In this document: one piece after another, positions 1 to 11,563 of the stretch
How the letters are laid out: each line of letters begins with the position of its first letter
How positions within the stretch are numbered: position 1 is the first letter of the stretch
Assembly (NCBI GenBank): GCA_947095585.1
Contig: OX352762.1
Coordinates: 113,366,930-113,430,929 of the forward strand
From: Nephrocerus scutellatus
Taxonomy: Eukaryota; Arthropoda; Insecta; Diptera; Pipunculidae
Length of the DNA: 64,000 bases
Direction: 5' to 3'
Notes under the pieces: generated by a model
Told to the model about the DNA's origin: nothing
Database searches by the model: none
The model's input: the letters and a program-made list of their open reading frames with translations, nothing else
Translations under genes and position numbers: made by a program

Positions 1-240
1 CTTGAATAGGAAGAAAGTTGATATTCGTGCCGATCAAGCAGGCCGCCATTGGCATGTCTCCCCGCATTTACAGATCAAATTACTTGTCCCGTTCCGTAGA
101 CGTTTTAGATGAGACCAAGGGTTATATTTTTCTCGGCGAACCACTTGCTGGGGGTAGTGAACGCTTCCTTCGCCTGATGTAGGTTCGCCTGTAACACCCT
201 GATGGTGATCATTAGTCCTCCCTTGATGTTGAAACGGAAG
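1..240 (-). pseudogene. LOA/R1-like LINE endonuclease fragment
   Basis: The minus strand reads as a decayed piece of the apurinic-type endonuclease that opens ORF2 of a non-LTR retrotransposon. Recognisable words are a TSGEGSVHYPQQ-like stretch followed by KRLRNGTSNLICKCGETC and a loose ISTFF. The same order of words occurs, better kept, at 4940-5270 (minus), where it reads INQLH, GASAAFTID, EPSVINGQIKGL, CGEPAPRKVCLISTNINFLPIP. Nucleotide identity between the two loci is visible over blocks such as CCCCGCATTTA. The piece is cut by the window start on one side. On the other it joins, near 241-255, an unrelated Jockey-type LINE on the opposite strand. The family assignment is by motif only. 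Confidence 0.55.
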
Positions 241-254
241 GACGGCTTTGGCAA

Positions 255-1172
255 AATTCGTAAATATCGCTCTTCAGGTGAACTCATGCGGTACATTGTT
301 GGGAGCGAAGCATTGAAAATTTAGTTAAATCAAGCGTTGGATATTTCTAAAGCTTTTAATAGGGTATGGCATGATTGCATTCTTTCTTCCGAAATTCAAG
401 TCATTCTCGATTGGGGCAGATCTAATAGGGTGGAATGTTACCCAAATAAATTTCAGGCTTGTATTTTTCCTCAGAAGACAGTTCTACATTACGTGCCACC
501 AGTAATTAATAGTGCCACAATTGCGGGATCAGATTCACTTTCAAGTGAACTTTCCTGGAAGGAACATATTTATGGAATTTCAAAAAGAGCGAGCCAATGT
601 TTGGGCTTCATAAGACGTTGTTACTTCTACTTCACCCCCTCTGAAGTAATTGGTTTATATAAAGCTTATTGTAGATCAGTTTTAGAATTTAATTCATATG
701 TGTGGGTTGGGGCTCCAAGAACCCATTAGCTTTATCTTTATGGAATTCAGAATAGAGATATCCGTTTGATAAATGATGTAACCATTACTTCATGTCTTGC
801 TTCTTTGTAGCAGAGAAGAAATGTTTAACTGTTTTCGACAAATTTTACTATGGTAGATGCTCTTCAGGAACCCTTTCTCTAGTTCCGGGTCCTTTGGGAC
901 AGCAACGTAAACACTCGCCTTAAAGCCTTTTTCATGTAGAACCAAACATTTCAAATCCTCCTTTTACCCGAGAGTGACTTTGATGTGGAATCATTTGGTA
1001 GTTTTCCATGATCCATTGATAAACGCATTTGGACTCGCGTCGTTTTAGTTTTCGTTTTTTCGTATTGCTTTTCCAATGAATCAGACAGAATTCTGAGAAA
1101 ATAAATTGAAACCGGCTACAAGCGTGAGGAATGAGATTTCTTACTTGGCAATGAGTCTATGTATAAAAAAAA
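255..1172 (+). pseudogene. Jockey-type LINE reverse transcriptase, family A copy 1, internally deleted
   Basis: This is a 3' fragment of a non-LTR retrotransposon. It starts with a decayed FRKxRSS-GELM segment. Palm motif A follows as DISKAFNRVWHDC near 337-385, but the frame then jumps straight to VILDWGRSNRVECYPNK. The thumb-side words KHIYGISKRASQCLGFIRRC, YFTPSEV and LYKAYCRSVLEF come next, to 729. The segment carrying motifs B and C (the YADD/FADD box) is therefore missing. Downstream, broken frames still read QNRDIRLINDVTITSC and RNV-FST, and the copy ends in TCTATGTAT plus an A-tract at 1165-1172. The sister copy lies at 56690-58469. It cannot make an active polymerase. Confidence 0.8.
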
Positions 1173-2550
1173 TGCCTTTTCTGTGAGGCGCTAAACACGT
1201 AGATAGCCAGTAGATCAATTGGAAAATGTATTTGATGTATGGGGAATAGCTGGATTGGAATAAATCAAAGATGAATATGTACACAGCACAGAAGAATTAA
1301 TCCAAGTATTATTAATTCCAAGTATAAAACAGAGTAATATTATTATTTATCCCAAAAAATATTTCCGAAACCTGACCCTTGAATGCTATTGACTCATTTT
1401 CAACTTCTAGGAATGTAATTATTTTAAACAGAATGTTATCGTATGCATACAAAAAGCCGGTCATAGAATAATCTAACAAAGGCGCAGCAGCAACGTACAA
1501 TCTTTTAAAAGCTATATTCTATTTTGACTCCTTTAAAAACTTGAACAACCCTTTGGAATGGAATCTCTCCTTAATCTTATCAATTTGCCCGGTTCTTTAT
1601 TATCCTTTTAACGTTGAGATTTTTTTTTCGAACTTCTGCTCTACAGAAAGTTCTTTTTTTGTACGACTGACCTTAATTTCTTAATAACGGAAATTGATAG
1701 CTTTCAATTTATTGAACGACGACTCCCTTTTGGTATGTATTGTGTGTGCATCCATCTGTGTGTATACTGGATCGCTTGGCGATCCGAATAGAAACTAACA
1801 ATGTCTTCGCATAGCAGGATTGTCGGCACAAAGTCAATTGCTCTAAAAAATCCACTTTCCCATTTCCACTCAGTGCTGGCAATAAACATGTCCTTGGGGA
1901 GAAAAATTCACCATCATCATAAGCAACCATCGATGACGCCTTCGTCCCTTGTGCATCTTAAAGTTCATCAGTACTTAAAAAATGCATAAATTCGCTTTTC
2001 CTTCCAGAGGAATAAATTCTATCTCAGCGCTATTTTTTTTATTTTCGTTCCTTGTTAGAGTTATGCATTTTGTATGTGTGCGGATGTGTAGGTGTCGCAT
2101 GTGGCCCACTTTTATTAATAAGGATTTCTGATTGTGATTGGGTTTGGGATTTGCAAAGCTATATGCAAGAGACGGAAAAGTGCATGCAATAGAAGACAGG
2201 GGATGGAATATAAATGTAGCTGCTGCAGTTAAACGGAGCAAAATTTTGATTGGGGGAAAAAATTATAATTTTTATTTCGTAGATATTTGGGCCACTGCAA
2301 CGGGACAACAGCGCTGCATTCTTCAGATTCATTAGGTTGGTTAGATTCATTAGTTTATTTCCTTTTTAATGTCGAACAACTTTCGACATTTTTTCACATC
2401 CACAATGCAGTGCACATTATTTCAAATTTCTTGCATCTAAACTTTTGTAAAATAGCTGCTTTAAAGTTTTAGTGATGCAGAATGGGACTCTTTTGTTACA
2501 CAAAAAATTTAAAGGTATAGCTTGATTATTTGTAGGGCATTCTAGTAATG
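1173..2550. other. AT-rich stretch with no supported gene
   Basis: Only short, stop-flanked frames occur here. There are several homopolymer T tracts and no recognisable domain, RNA gene or repeat family. It could be intergenic or intronic. Confidence 0.5.
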
Positions 2551-2551
2551 G

Positions 2552-2617
2552 ACGTAGTGACTCTAGTGTCTAGTGGTTAGGGCATCGGACTTCGGAGCAG
2601 GAGGTTCTACGATCAAT
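2552..2617 (+). repeat. tRNA-derived SINE head (5' part only)
   Basis: The stretch has RNA polymerase III promoter-like boxes: TCTAGTGGTTAGGGC in the A-box position and GGTTCTACGATCAATAC in the B-box position. It is similar to the heads of the fuller SINE copies at 9797-10084 and 37574-37868. The SINE body is absent, and sequence from a LINE starts at about 2618. Confidence 0.55.
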
Positions 2618-3640
2618 ACATCCATTCTTTCCAAGGAAACGCTGATCAATTTTCATGAAATATCTTGAAACCAACGATATCCTTAATGACCGGCAGTACG
2701 GTTTTCGTGGGCAACGTTCTACTGGTGATTTGATGGTATATCTCACCGAACAGTAGAACCTGGCGTTGCATCAATTTGGAGAAAGTAAAGCTGTTGCACT
2801 CGATATTTCGGTATTTCTAAGACAGAGTTTGGCATCAAGCCCTTTTGTCCGAAATTCGTGCTTATGGAGTCAATGTTAAACTGCTTCACTGGATTAGCAG
2901 CTATCTTTTGGACCGCTCATTTCAAGTTGTATTGGACGGTTTCAAGTCTAAAGTACATTATTTAAATGCTGGCGTTTCCCAGGGCTATGTTTTGTCCCCG
3001 GCACTCTTGCTCATTTTTATGAATGATCTCTTATCTGTGACTTCTAATACAATTCACTCTTTCTCCAACGACAGAACTCTCAAAAACAATCGAGTATAAT
3101 TTAACGCTTCCAAAACCAAATGCTGTCTCTTGTCGCCTAAGCGAAGCCATTATCCATGAATGTCACTTGCATCGAGGAAACTGAAAATCTCACAATTCTC
3201 AGTATGTGCGCTAACGACAAGCTTCGTTGGAATGACCACATATTTACCGTCGGCAAAAATGCTGCGATATATTTAGGTTTTTTAGCCCGGTGCAAGAAAT
3301 ATTTCACTCCCTCTGATCTGGCTTCAATCTACATGGCTTTCATTCGCCCTAAGCTTGAGTTCAATTGTCATATCAATAGATTCGCTTGAACACCGCAGGA
3401 ACGTTTCCTGCTTGTCACTGTTTTATCGTTTCTTCAACCAGCGGTGCTCAAGAGAAATAGCTAGCTGTATCCCACCTCTCCTTGAATTCAACCGCAATAC
3501 TCGTGGATCTCTTAATGCTTGAATTTCACTGTTCTACCAATGAAAAGTTTCCTCTTCACTTCCTTTCTGGTTAGTTTTTTGGGTTTCTGCAGCGAGAACT
3601 GTGTTAAATTGGGTTCTTATCTGCAAACCGATGATCAGAC
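2618..3640 (+). pseudogene. Jockey-like LINE reverse transcriptase, family B copy 1
   Basis: This is the reverse-transcriptase part of a Jockey-type LINE ORF2. Small deletions break the first segment, whose intact form is seen on the minus strand at 9288-9572 (ILSKVMETLINFQLLKYLE, then YGFRRQRSTGDLMVYL). A readable frame from 2845 gives LSEIRAYGVNVKLLHWISSYL, then VSQGYVLSPALLLIFMND. The catalytic palm box has decayed to FSND at about 3060-3075. A further frame at 3156-3389 gives the thumb words LRWNDHIFTVGKNAAIYLGF and YFTPSDLASIYMAFIRP. Beyond it, FNQRCSREIASCIPPLLEFN and NTRGSL are readable to about 3530. Frameshifts and the lost catalytic Asp make it a dead copy. Confidence 0.85.
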
Positions 3641-4929
3641 AATAAGATATCATTCACCACTTTCCATCCTTAAATTTGATTGATCATCTTGTTGTTTATC
3701 TTTGATTCCTCTGACTATTCATAGTAACGAAAATACCTTACTTTTTGAATTTTAAATTGAAATCAGAATATCCTTCAAATAAAGTCAACTTAAACCTTCT
3801 CGTGCATGCTGGCGTGCAATTATTCTGGCGACACTCTATAGCCTGCACAGTGCAGATACAACATGTTTCTACGCAACCTAAACAATGTTACCAAAATAGT
3901 TTCCAATAAATCCTTTCCTAGTTCCATGGGAAATTAAGTTGCAAGTCTGTCGGTCGGTTGGTCGGTTTGGCGCCGTCTGTCTGTCCAGCAAATCGCTTAT
4001 CGTGCGTTGATATTACTGGTGGCGTTGTCTGGCTACGAGTAGGAGAGGCAAAAGCTTTATTGAGGAAGCTTCGTCTCATAGGACCAATATATACACCATT
4101 TAGAATGTTTCACTCCCCAAGTCCACGTTCTGCTCTTGGTGGGGTGGACTATGGGAATCCTCGCTGAACGATGGGCAATGTAATTTAATATCTCTGCCTT
4201 CACCGGCCAGAGCGTCAGCACAGAGCTCTGATATTTAACTTAAGATATCCAAGAACAACAACAAAGGAATCAAGTTTTACCTTTTTTAAGATATAACCGT
4301 ATCGCTCGTCCTTGTTGTAAATGAGCGAAGATAATTTTGTTAGTCCATTTGTATATTTGCTGAAATGCATTCGTAACGGTGGTCATGGAATGGCCGATTA
4401 AAGATAAAAAGTATAGGTAAACGGAATGGCATTTCCCTTAGTTATTTCCGTAAATCCTTGCTATAGAATAGTTAGGGATATTACTCGAACGGAAATTACT
4501 TTTTTTAGAACTTAAAATTCAAACAAAATGAGTGTTTGTGAGTATATGTACTATGATCGAATCAAAATGCACGAGTATGTTTCTGATAGTTCAATTAATC
4601 GTTTTGCCAGCCGGAAGCAGGTGCTAGTGTACTTCTTCTTTTTCTTCCAGTCTTATCAAATCGCTTCTATCATTCTGAGTAGTTTTAAAGTTTACTTTGG
4701 AAATACTTCACCGATCTATCATTTTTCCCCGTTATCGTAATCGGTATATCTGCTGTACATCTTACACTAAATAGACTCCAAAGATGATAAGAGAATGACA
4801 AATAAGATAAAGTTTTCATAGATTTAGCTTAGATTTTCGTGTCTTTCTGAAAATGCGTAAGTAAGTAAATGAATTCTGAGAATACTCAGAATAGCTTGAT
4901 TTTTTATTAAATAGCCACAAAATAATATT
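3641..4929. other. Mostly non-coding AT-rich DNA with a short TCGGT-rich tract
   Basis: A GTCTGTCGGTCGGTTGGTCGG run lies at about 3945-3965. The 250 bases after it have higher GC than the surroundings and look like the edge of an unidentified repeat. No coding frame is supported. Confidence 0.4.
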
Positions 4930-5770
4930 GTTACGAAATTTAGGACTTAGACGATGTTAATTGATCCCCCAATAAGATTGCCACCATGTCCTTCGTCATG
5001 AAATCTGGAATCGGTAGAAAGTTAATGTTCGTGCTGATTAAGCAGACCTTTCTTGGCGCTGGCTCCCCGCATTTAAAGATAAAATTACTTTCATTATTCC
5101 GTAGACCTTTGATTTGTCCGTTAATAACCGATGGTTCTTTGGCCAATGGATTTTTTGCCTTCAGAGAATCTATTGTAAAGGCAGCGGATGCGCCCTAAGC
5201 ATAATGTAAATCGCTTGTGGCACCCTAATGGAGCTGATTAATCCTCGATTGAGGGTCTAGCTTGCCGGAGTAATTGCGCTTTTTTGGGGCCTTTACCGTT
5301 GCGGCAAGCAGTCGAGGTTTGACCCAGTGGTCTGTTTTTAGCCGACTCATCTTTCTTCCGATTCGCGTGCCTAGTGGCACCCCTTTTCGGAATGTCTTAC
5401 ATTCCGACATTACGGCTAGGAAACCGGTCGTACGAGGTACAATCGTACAATCTTTACGATAGTAACCCAAAGGTATTACTTTGTCACTTCTGTTGCCAGA
5501 AGAGCTAAGACCAGCATGCCCAGAGTTTATTTAGATAAATCCACCTCGTTTTCGCTGGAACTGTGGTCCATCGAATGCCTTCCCAATAGAAGAATATCCG
5601 AATTTCTACAAGATGACGCTGCAGATCTTAACAAGTGTGGTTACGTCGGTATCAGAGATTGTAGGTTTTACGTCCTCTAATCCGATACACTCGCGAGTTA
5701 CGGATGGGGCCTGTAGAGCAACTCCGTTCGAACTTAGGGGAGATTTCGGCTGCTCGGCAAGGTTTTTTTT
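4930..5770 (-). pseudogene. LOA/R1-like LINE, end of ORF1 and start of ORF2 endonuclease
   Basis: Read on the minus strand, the order is a low-complexity polar stretch (SPLSSNGVALQAPSVT, about 5690-5750), then a frame at 5225-5470 with FLAVMSECKTFRKGVPLGTR. The start of an endonuclease follows: INQLH-GATSDLH, GASAAFTID, EPSVINGQIKGL, CGEPAPRKVCLIS, NINFLPIPDFMTKDMVA, ending at 4940. The INxxH, xEPxV and PRxxCLI words are what I recognise as the N-terminal endonuclease of LOA/R1-group LINEs. Stops separate the blocks. The copy is truncated at about 4930, before the catalytic centre of the endonuclease is complete. Part of this region is repeated at 1-240. Confidence 0.6.
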
Positions 5771-5799
5771 TTCAATGGCATTATTTATGGAACACAACA

Positions 5800-6185
5800 T
5801 CATTCAAATTACTCTACACAGAAAAACCTACACTTTGAACCAAATCTTTTTATGTGAAACTACTTTATCGGCGGTGACCAAAAAATTTAGCACGGTATCA
5901 AAAATAATTATGTGTTACAATTTTGTGTTGCGATTTTGTGTTACATTTTTGAATTCTTGTAACTAATTCCTTTTTTAGCTGATTTGTATGAAATTCGGTA
6001 TGTAGGACAAAAATGTAACTATAAGACTCTTGTTCCTATGGAAATTCTAAGATATGGTCATTAAGTTCTGGAACTTTGCGAACTAAGCTATTTCTCAATA
6101 GATTTCTATGAAATTTGGTATGGCCTTTTGGGTGTCTTTTGGGGGTATTTTGAGGGTCTCTTGGTTGTATTAGGGGGGTCTTTAT
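5800..6185. repeat. Dispersed repeat with short tandem motifs and a G-rich end
   Basis: It contains three near-copies of a TTTTGTGTTRCRA-type unit at about 5908-5955. The phrase GATTTGTATGAAATTCGGTATG occurs at about 5980 and recurs in altered form at about 6100. A G-rich stretch at 6127-6180 carries runs of 3, 5, 3 and 6 G. The repeated phrase is typical of non-autonomous insect repeats. I cannot name the family. Confidence 0.35.
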
Positions 6186-6429
6186 GGCTCCAAGTTAACT
6201 AATTTTAATGTATCTCCAGTCAATGACTGTGAATGACAATTAATGATGAATAATTATAGAAGAAGTATGTTCCAAAGACACCTACAGCATTTATTTATTT
6301 TTTTAGCGTATGGAATTATATATTACATAATTTTGTTATTTCGTTATTACACGTATAAATTTATACTTATAGGGCTAATATTAACATAAACATTCTTTGA
6401 GAAAATTTTCTAATATATTTTTACATAGG

Positions 6430-6900
6430 TAATTATAAAACAGCTAGGCTGTATCACAACATCTAGGTTTCGTAGCCAGTCTATCACAGATATCTTGTTG
6501 TTAGTATCCGCAAAATCTTGAATGTTACCAGATTAGGAATATTTGTGGCATTCCGCAACAATATGATAGATGGTTTGTCGTTGGGCCCGCAGAAGCAAGC
6601 TGAAGAACTGACGCTTCCCTATCGGAACATTAAGTCTGCACATTTTCCATGATTTGTTCTGATTCTGTTAAGAGTCGGCCAGAGGTTGCGATGTAGGTTG
6701 AACCCAAAGAGTTAAAATGATGGGTTCGAGACGGTAATGGTGTCAACTTCCGATATCCAGGCAGAGTTGGTATTAAATGCATCATTTGCCAGTTCATCAG
6801 CGAGGTTTATGGTTGTGTGGCGAGATTTTAGGCTTTGCTGATGTGATCAGAGGGTAGCAATGTCCTCGTGAATGGGGAGTTAGGCGTTAGGTAGCATGAA
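6430..6900 (-). pseudogene. LINE ORF2 C-terminal (RNase H tail and Cys/His motif) remnant
   Basis: The minus strand reads LADELANDAFNTNSAW, then LNRIRTNHGKCADLMFR, then GSVSSACFCG and an out-of-frame HHIVAECHKYS. This order (a host-range or RNase H end, LNRIRTxHG, then Cx1C followed by HxxxEC) is the standard C-terminus of LINE ORF2 proteins. Stops and at least two frameshifts interrupt it. No upstream reverse transcriptase is attached, so this is a 3' fragment. Confidence 0.6.
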
Positions 6901-6904
6901 AATG

Positions 6905-9287
6905 CATTTCGTGAATTATTTCTGGTTACTGACTTGTCTAAATGCAAAAGAATTGTAAAAGCGAAACTCCACGCTTCACGAAAGTTTGCTCATCTGCCGG
7001 CTTAGTCGATACTCATATCTCGGTCTCAGTACTCGGTCACGTATATATATACTATCCTAGGTTTTGATAGCGTTCGATTTGGTTTTTGTATGGTCGGACT
7101 ACTGAAGACGAAGATAGATAGATGGCTAGAAGATAGTCCAGCCCAGTCATATCCGATTAAATCATGCAAATTTATCCAAGCATCAAACTCATTAAATCCA
7201 GCAACATGCAACGGAACACTTGTGGGAAATGCATGTCACAAAAGAAATTTTCTCGGCACTGGTGGAATTGTTGTCGGACTCTGCGATAGCTGATGGTAGC
7301 CGAAGCTAAAGAATGCACACGCTGACGAGAAAAACTAGGGCTTAATTAAAAGAAACAGCAACATTAATTTATACAATTTAATAATATTTGCGATTTTAAA
7401 TCAAGATAATCTGTAGCGGGTGGGTGTAAGGCGAGGGCACGCATATTGCATTTTACAGCAGCGCAGAACGAAGAAAAAGTTACTTAAGCTTCACAATTAA
7501 ATGACACTGACCTCTCGCTGATGGTTGCTTTTTGCCAAATGAGAGAAATTTTTAATTTCAATTCGCTGATTTCGCCCGCTTTAATGAATGATATGACTTA
7601 TGGCCAGGAACCTCGTGTGCTTACCTACCTTCATGCACGACGAACACTAACATGTAGATTTCCTCCACCCTTCATTCGCTGAGGGATGGGGCGTAAGTCA
7701 TATCATTTCCCACCCCTATCAGTGCAATAATAGATTCTGGTGCGAATTCAGGAGGAGCTTGCCCGTACAGCGCAGCCATGCAGAAATATGTAATGCGCTG
7801 TAATTACATAAATTTAATTACATAACGAGATAAGTGGAAACTGAAATAATATTTTAAGTGATGTGTTCCCTGCCGGTGCAGTGATGTGTGCAACTGAATC
7901 GTGATGAATAAAATTCTGTCAGTTTGCTGGATGTGACTGGTGGAATGGTTGATGAATCTCGCCAGGATTTACGTCGTCATTCGTTTACGGATATATTCGT
8001 GGCGTATATTTGTCTACAATTGCTGCACACCACCCTCGGCACATCCATTATAAGCTACTTTGGCACCTGCAGCTGCTGTACACGAACACATCGCGCGAAA
8101 CTTTTCACACTATGTAGGTATATGGAGATGGTACGAAGGGTGGAAAAAAATTAATCCTTTCTGAAATGCACTCACCCTTGATAAATTAATATAAATCAAA
8201 TTCAAAAGGAAAAGCATGACATGAACGTTATTTTAGACGCAAGTACACACACTTAGTGAAGAATTTTGCTTTCATTTAAGCGCCGCTCTTTTTGCAACAC
8301 GGCATAGCAGTAATAATGCTCATTCGTAATTGCGAAATTGTGATATTTAATTAAATTAAAATAACAACCACGTAGCAACAATAACAAAAACCGAGAAACA
8401 ACTAAGCGTAAAAGTCACTTGACATGCCATCAAGGCGTAACACATTCATCAGAATCAACGGAAGTAGATTGGCAGTGGTTTGTTGGTTGGTTGGTTTGGT
8501 GCAACCTTTGTAACATCGTACATAAAAAAAATGTCAAGTTGTAAAAGGAAAGAACTTTGCATGATATCGAAATATAATTGAATAATCTCCCAGAAGTACT
8601 AATTAATTTTCAATTACCATTTAGAATATGAAAAGTATTTTTTACTCGTCACAGTCACGTGATATCTGGAAAAGTTGAAAGGCTTGGCAAACAAGGATTT
8701 CTGTTTTTAAAGGGATAACAAAAAGTCAACTGACAATATGGCTACATAAGCATCATACGAGGATCCAAGGACCCATGAACAGTATTACGATCATTCATCC
8801 TACTAACTGAAGAAAGTGAAATATATTTTATCCTAAAAGAATTATCTATAATTGAAACAAAGGCTTTTTATTGTAAAAATCCCATAGGCGTGTACCGATC
8901 GACCTATACTAAAGTCGCTCTACATAAAAATAACTGACAGGCAGAATGTTATAGCGTGAACGCGTGTCATAAAAATTAAATTTAATTTAATACGAATAGT
9001 AAATGCAAATTCCTTTATGATAGAGCGCACATAACAAATCCTAGCGATTTTTTTTTATTTTAACAGAGTGTTTCCAGCCAGAGTAAAACACAGCGTGATT
9101 ATGGCTCAATTCAAACTATATTCTCTTTATATTCCATCTTCAATCATGTAGCAAATATCCTAACTTCAAAAGTGTGCATCAAACCAAGCGTAAGTCAAGG
9201 CGGGTGTGCATAAGTCTGTAAGTTGCGTAGGTCTTGAACTTTAGATGTTTATTTTTTTTATAATTCGCGCACGCTTAGCTCTGTACT
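6905..9287. other. Non-coding stretch, no supported gene
   Basis: AT-rich DNA with only short frames. Two things stand out: an inverted repeat with 14-bp arms at 7587-7600 and 7694-7707, and a cluster of TAATTA/TTAATTACAT words around 7800-7830 that could be homeodomain-type sites. A second-SINE-like tail (GCGTGCGCGAATTATAAAAAAA on the minus strand) lies at about 9250-9275. Confidence 0.4.
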
Positions 9288-9572
9288 GCACACTGCAACA
9301 GCTTTGCTTTCTCCAAATTGATGCAAAGACCGGTTCCACTGTTCCGTGAGATATACCATCAAATCACCAGTAGAACGTTGTCGACGAAATCCATACTGTC
9401 GGTCACTAAGAATTTCATTGGTTTCAAGATATTTCAAGAGCTGAAAATTTATGAGCGTTTCCATGACCTTAGAAAGAATGGATGTAAGTGCTATGGGTCG
9501 GTACGAAGAAGGAGACGACGCCTCGCCTTTGGGTATGGCTGGACAAAGGCTGTTTTTCTAAACTAACTAAGA
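9288..9572 (-). pseudogene. Jockey-like LINE reverse transcriptase, family B copy 2
   Basis: The minus strand reads SPSSYRPIALTSILSK, and after a frame change VMETLINFQLLKYLETNEIL, SDRQYGFRRQRSTGDLMVYL and TEQWNRSLHQFGESKAVAV. It then stops at about 9290, just before palm motif A. This is the finger region of the reverse transcriptase and matches the 5' part of the copy at 2618. Both ends are truncated. Confidence 0.85.
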
Positions 9573-9796
9573 AGTATAAAATAATTTGTCCTACACCCAT
9601 ACAGATACCTAACCACATATAGATAGTCTTGAGGATTTTGATTTTTGAATTTTTAATACTCGTAGCTAAGAAAATATACTTGTAAGTTTTAAAATGAAAA
9701 ACGTGAGGCGCAAGTAGTAGATAAATGTTAATTGATGCATGAGAAGGTGAATGCACCCCACTTTTTCATTTTAAACTTTACAATTATATGTTCATA

Positions 9797-10084
9797 ATAG
9801 TAACAATAATATTCGGGGCAAGAGACTATTGCTGTAAAAAGCCTCTAGCTTCTCGCGATCATTTGTGTTGTGCATATATATTTTTGCACACAAATGAAAG
9901 GAACCTACAATTTAATGCCGTATCCGAACGGCATTAGCTTTCCTTCACAAGTTATTACTCTCAGACGTTTGTCAGACATTCACGGTGTAACGTGAAAAAT
10001 AATTTTTCTTGTGTTACTGATGAGATTCGAACCTCGAACTTCCTGCTCAGAAGCCATGCACTTATCCACTGAGCCACGGCGCCC
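9797..10084 (-). repeat. tRNA-derived SINE, full length, family 1
   Basis: On the minus strand the head starts GTGGGCGCCGTGGCTCAGTGG. A perfect A box (TGGCTCAGTGG) is at 10076-10066 and a B box (GGTTCGAATC) at about 10032-10023. A roughly 200-bp body follows and ends near GTCTCTTGCCCCGAATATTATT. The element is flanked by near-identical direct repeats, ACAATTATATKTTCATA, at 9780-9796 and 10085-10101 (16 of 17 bases the same). These are target-site duplications, so insertion by retroposition is clear. Confidence 0.85.
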
Positions 10085-10101
10085 ACAATTATATTTTCAT
10101 A

Positions 10102-11309
10102 GCTATTAAAAATTCACAATTAATTCTCAGGACTATCTGTATGGAGTAAGGAATAAGGAAGAAATTTTCACAAATTGAAATTCACCAAGTCGTATGAAAT
10201 TTCCCATATCCCAGTGAGAAAAATTGGAACTCGAAAACAGTAAACTTAGGATAGTAATCATTTTATATTTATCATCGTTGGTGTTCATGCAAAAAATTAA
10301 GAAATAAGCGACATTGTAGTGTCCTGTATTTGAAAAATAATCTCAAGGGACAGCATGTGAAAAAACAGGATAATCCATCCTGACGGATGGCCACTGTAGC
10401 ATGATGGAAGTCCATTTTTACTTCTTATCTCGAGTTTTTCTTACAGATCATATTTTCTTAAAAATAGCATTGCGGAATCCAAAAACCCTAACCTATTGTA
10501 ATGGAAATCTCAATCCATGCTGGAAGAAACTGAGACTTGTCCAACGCACTGCAAACCAACCAATTTAATCTAAAATCTTACAATGGAGACATTGTAATTT
10601 TGAACTTTTACCGCAAATGTATATGAAAACGATTAACCACAAGCAAAAACCGGGTATGCTTAACCAACAAATGATGCCACCCTTATTTACGGACTAACTA
10701 AAGATATTTTTATTTAGTTTGTTCTCGGGGCAATAACTGTGCACACATTTCCAGGAATAACAATGGTCAAAGAAATATATATTTTTTCTTTTCTTCTGAT
10801 GAGTTGGATCCACTCACCGCAATTTTGCTTACACTTGAGTGGTTGTGTGCGTGGAGAAGGACAAAGTGGATAATAATTATGATTTGCTTAGTATATCCAC
10901 AAGATAAAACTCATTACATTTCAAGTGATGAGTTCTGAAAGGGAAATCCTGAGCGACGGCGACGTTGGAATACCCACTTTCAGTTTCTGGCTGGCCTGAA
11001 GCAATCAAAAAGAACTTAATACTTGGAAAGGCAATGTAGCAGGATAAGCAAGAAAATTTATCAAAAAGGATAAAAGGGCAGAGAAGCTTTTTTTTAGCTC
11101 AATATAGATATAGAGAGAAATTTGCAAGGCAAAATGCTGTGCAATAAATGTGATATATTCTTTTAAACGCTGGTAATGATTTCTTCAAATCTCTGAAACA
11201 ATACTCTACGCTAAGTTAGTATCAGATTAATTGATACAAACTGAATGAGTTCGTTATTCTTTTAAAATATAGGCTGGGTCGTACATACCACAAACGACAT
11301 GCCCAAAAG
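10102..11309. other. Non-coding AT-rich stretch
   Basis: No coding frame, RNA gene or repeat family recognised. Confidence 0.4.
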
Positions 11310-11563
11310 AAAACATATTTTGTCTCAATACACCTTTGTGGTCCATAGTCAAGCTTCTCACAACCATTCGTGTTATATTTTCGCACACAAATGTTAGGGG
11401 CATACAATTTAAATCCACTGATGGATATGAGAGTTATTACTTCCAGAGGCTTGTTAAAGATTCGCGAGAGGTGGAACCTGAAAAAACTTTTTTTGTATTT
11501 TTTGGTGGATTCGAACTTCGAACCTCCCGCTCAGTTCAACGCACTAACCACTGCGAAGGCGTC
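11310..11563 (-). repeat. tRNA-derived SINE, family 1, diverged
   Basis: Minus-strand order: GACGCCTTCGCAGTGGTTAGTGCG head, GAGGTTCGAAGTTCGAATCC in the B-box position, AATCTTTAACAAGCC body, ACAAATGGTTGTGAGAAGCTTG, then an ATTGAGACAAAAT end. This matches the copies at 9797 and 24287. The two short plus-strand frames here are shadows of the SINE. Confidence 0.75.
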
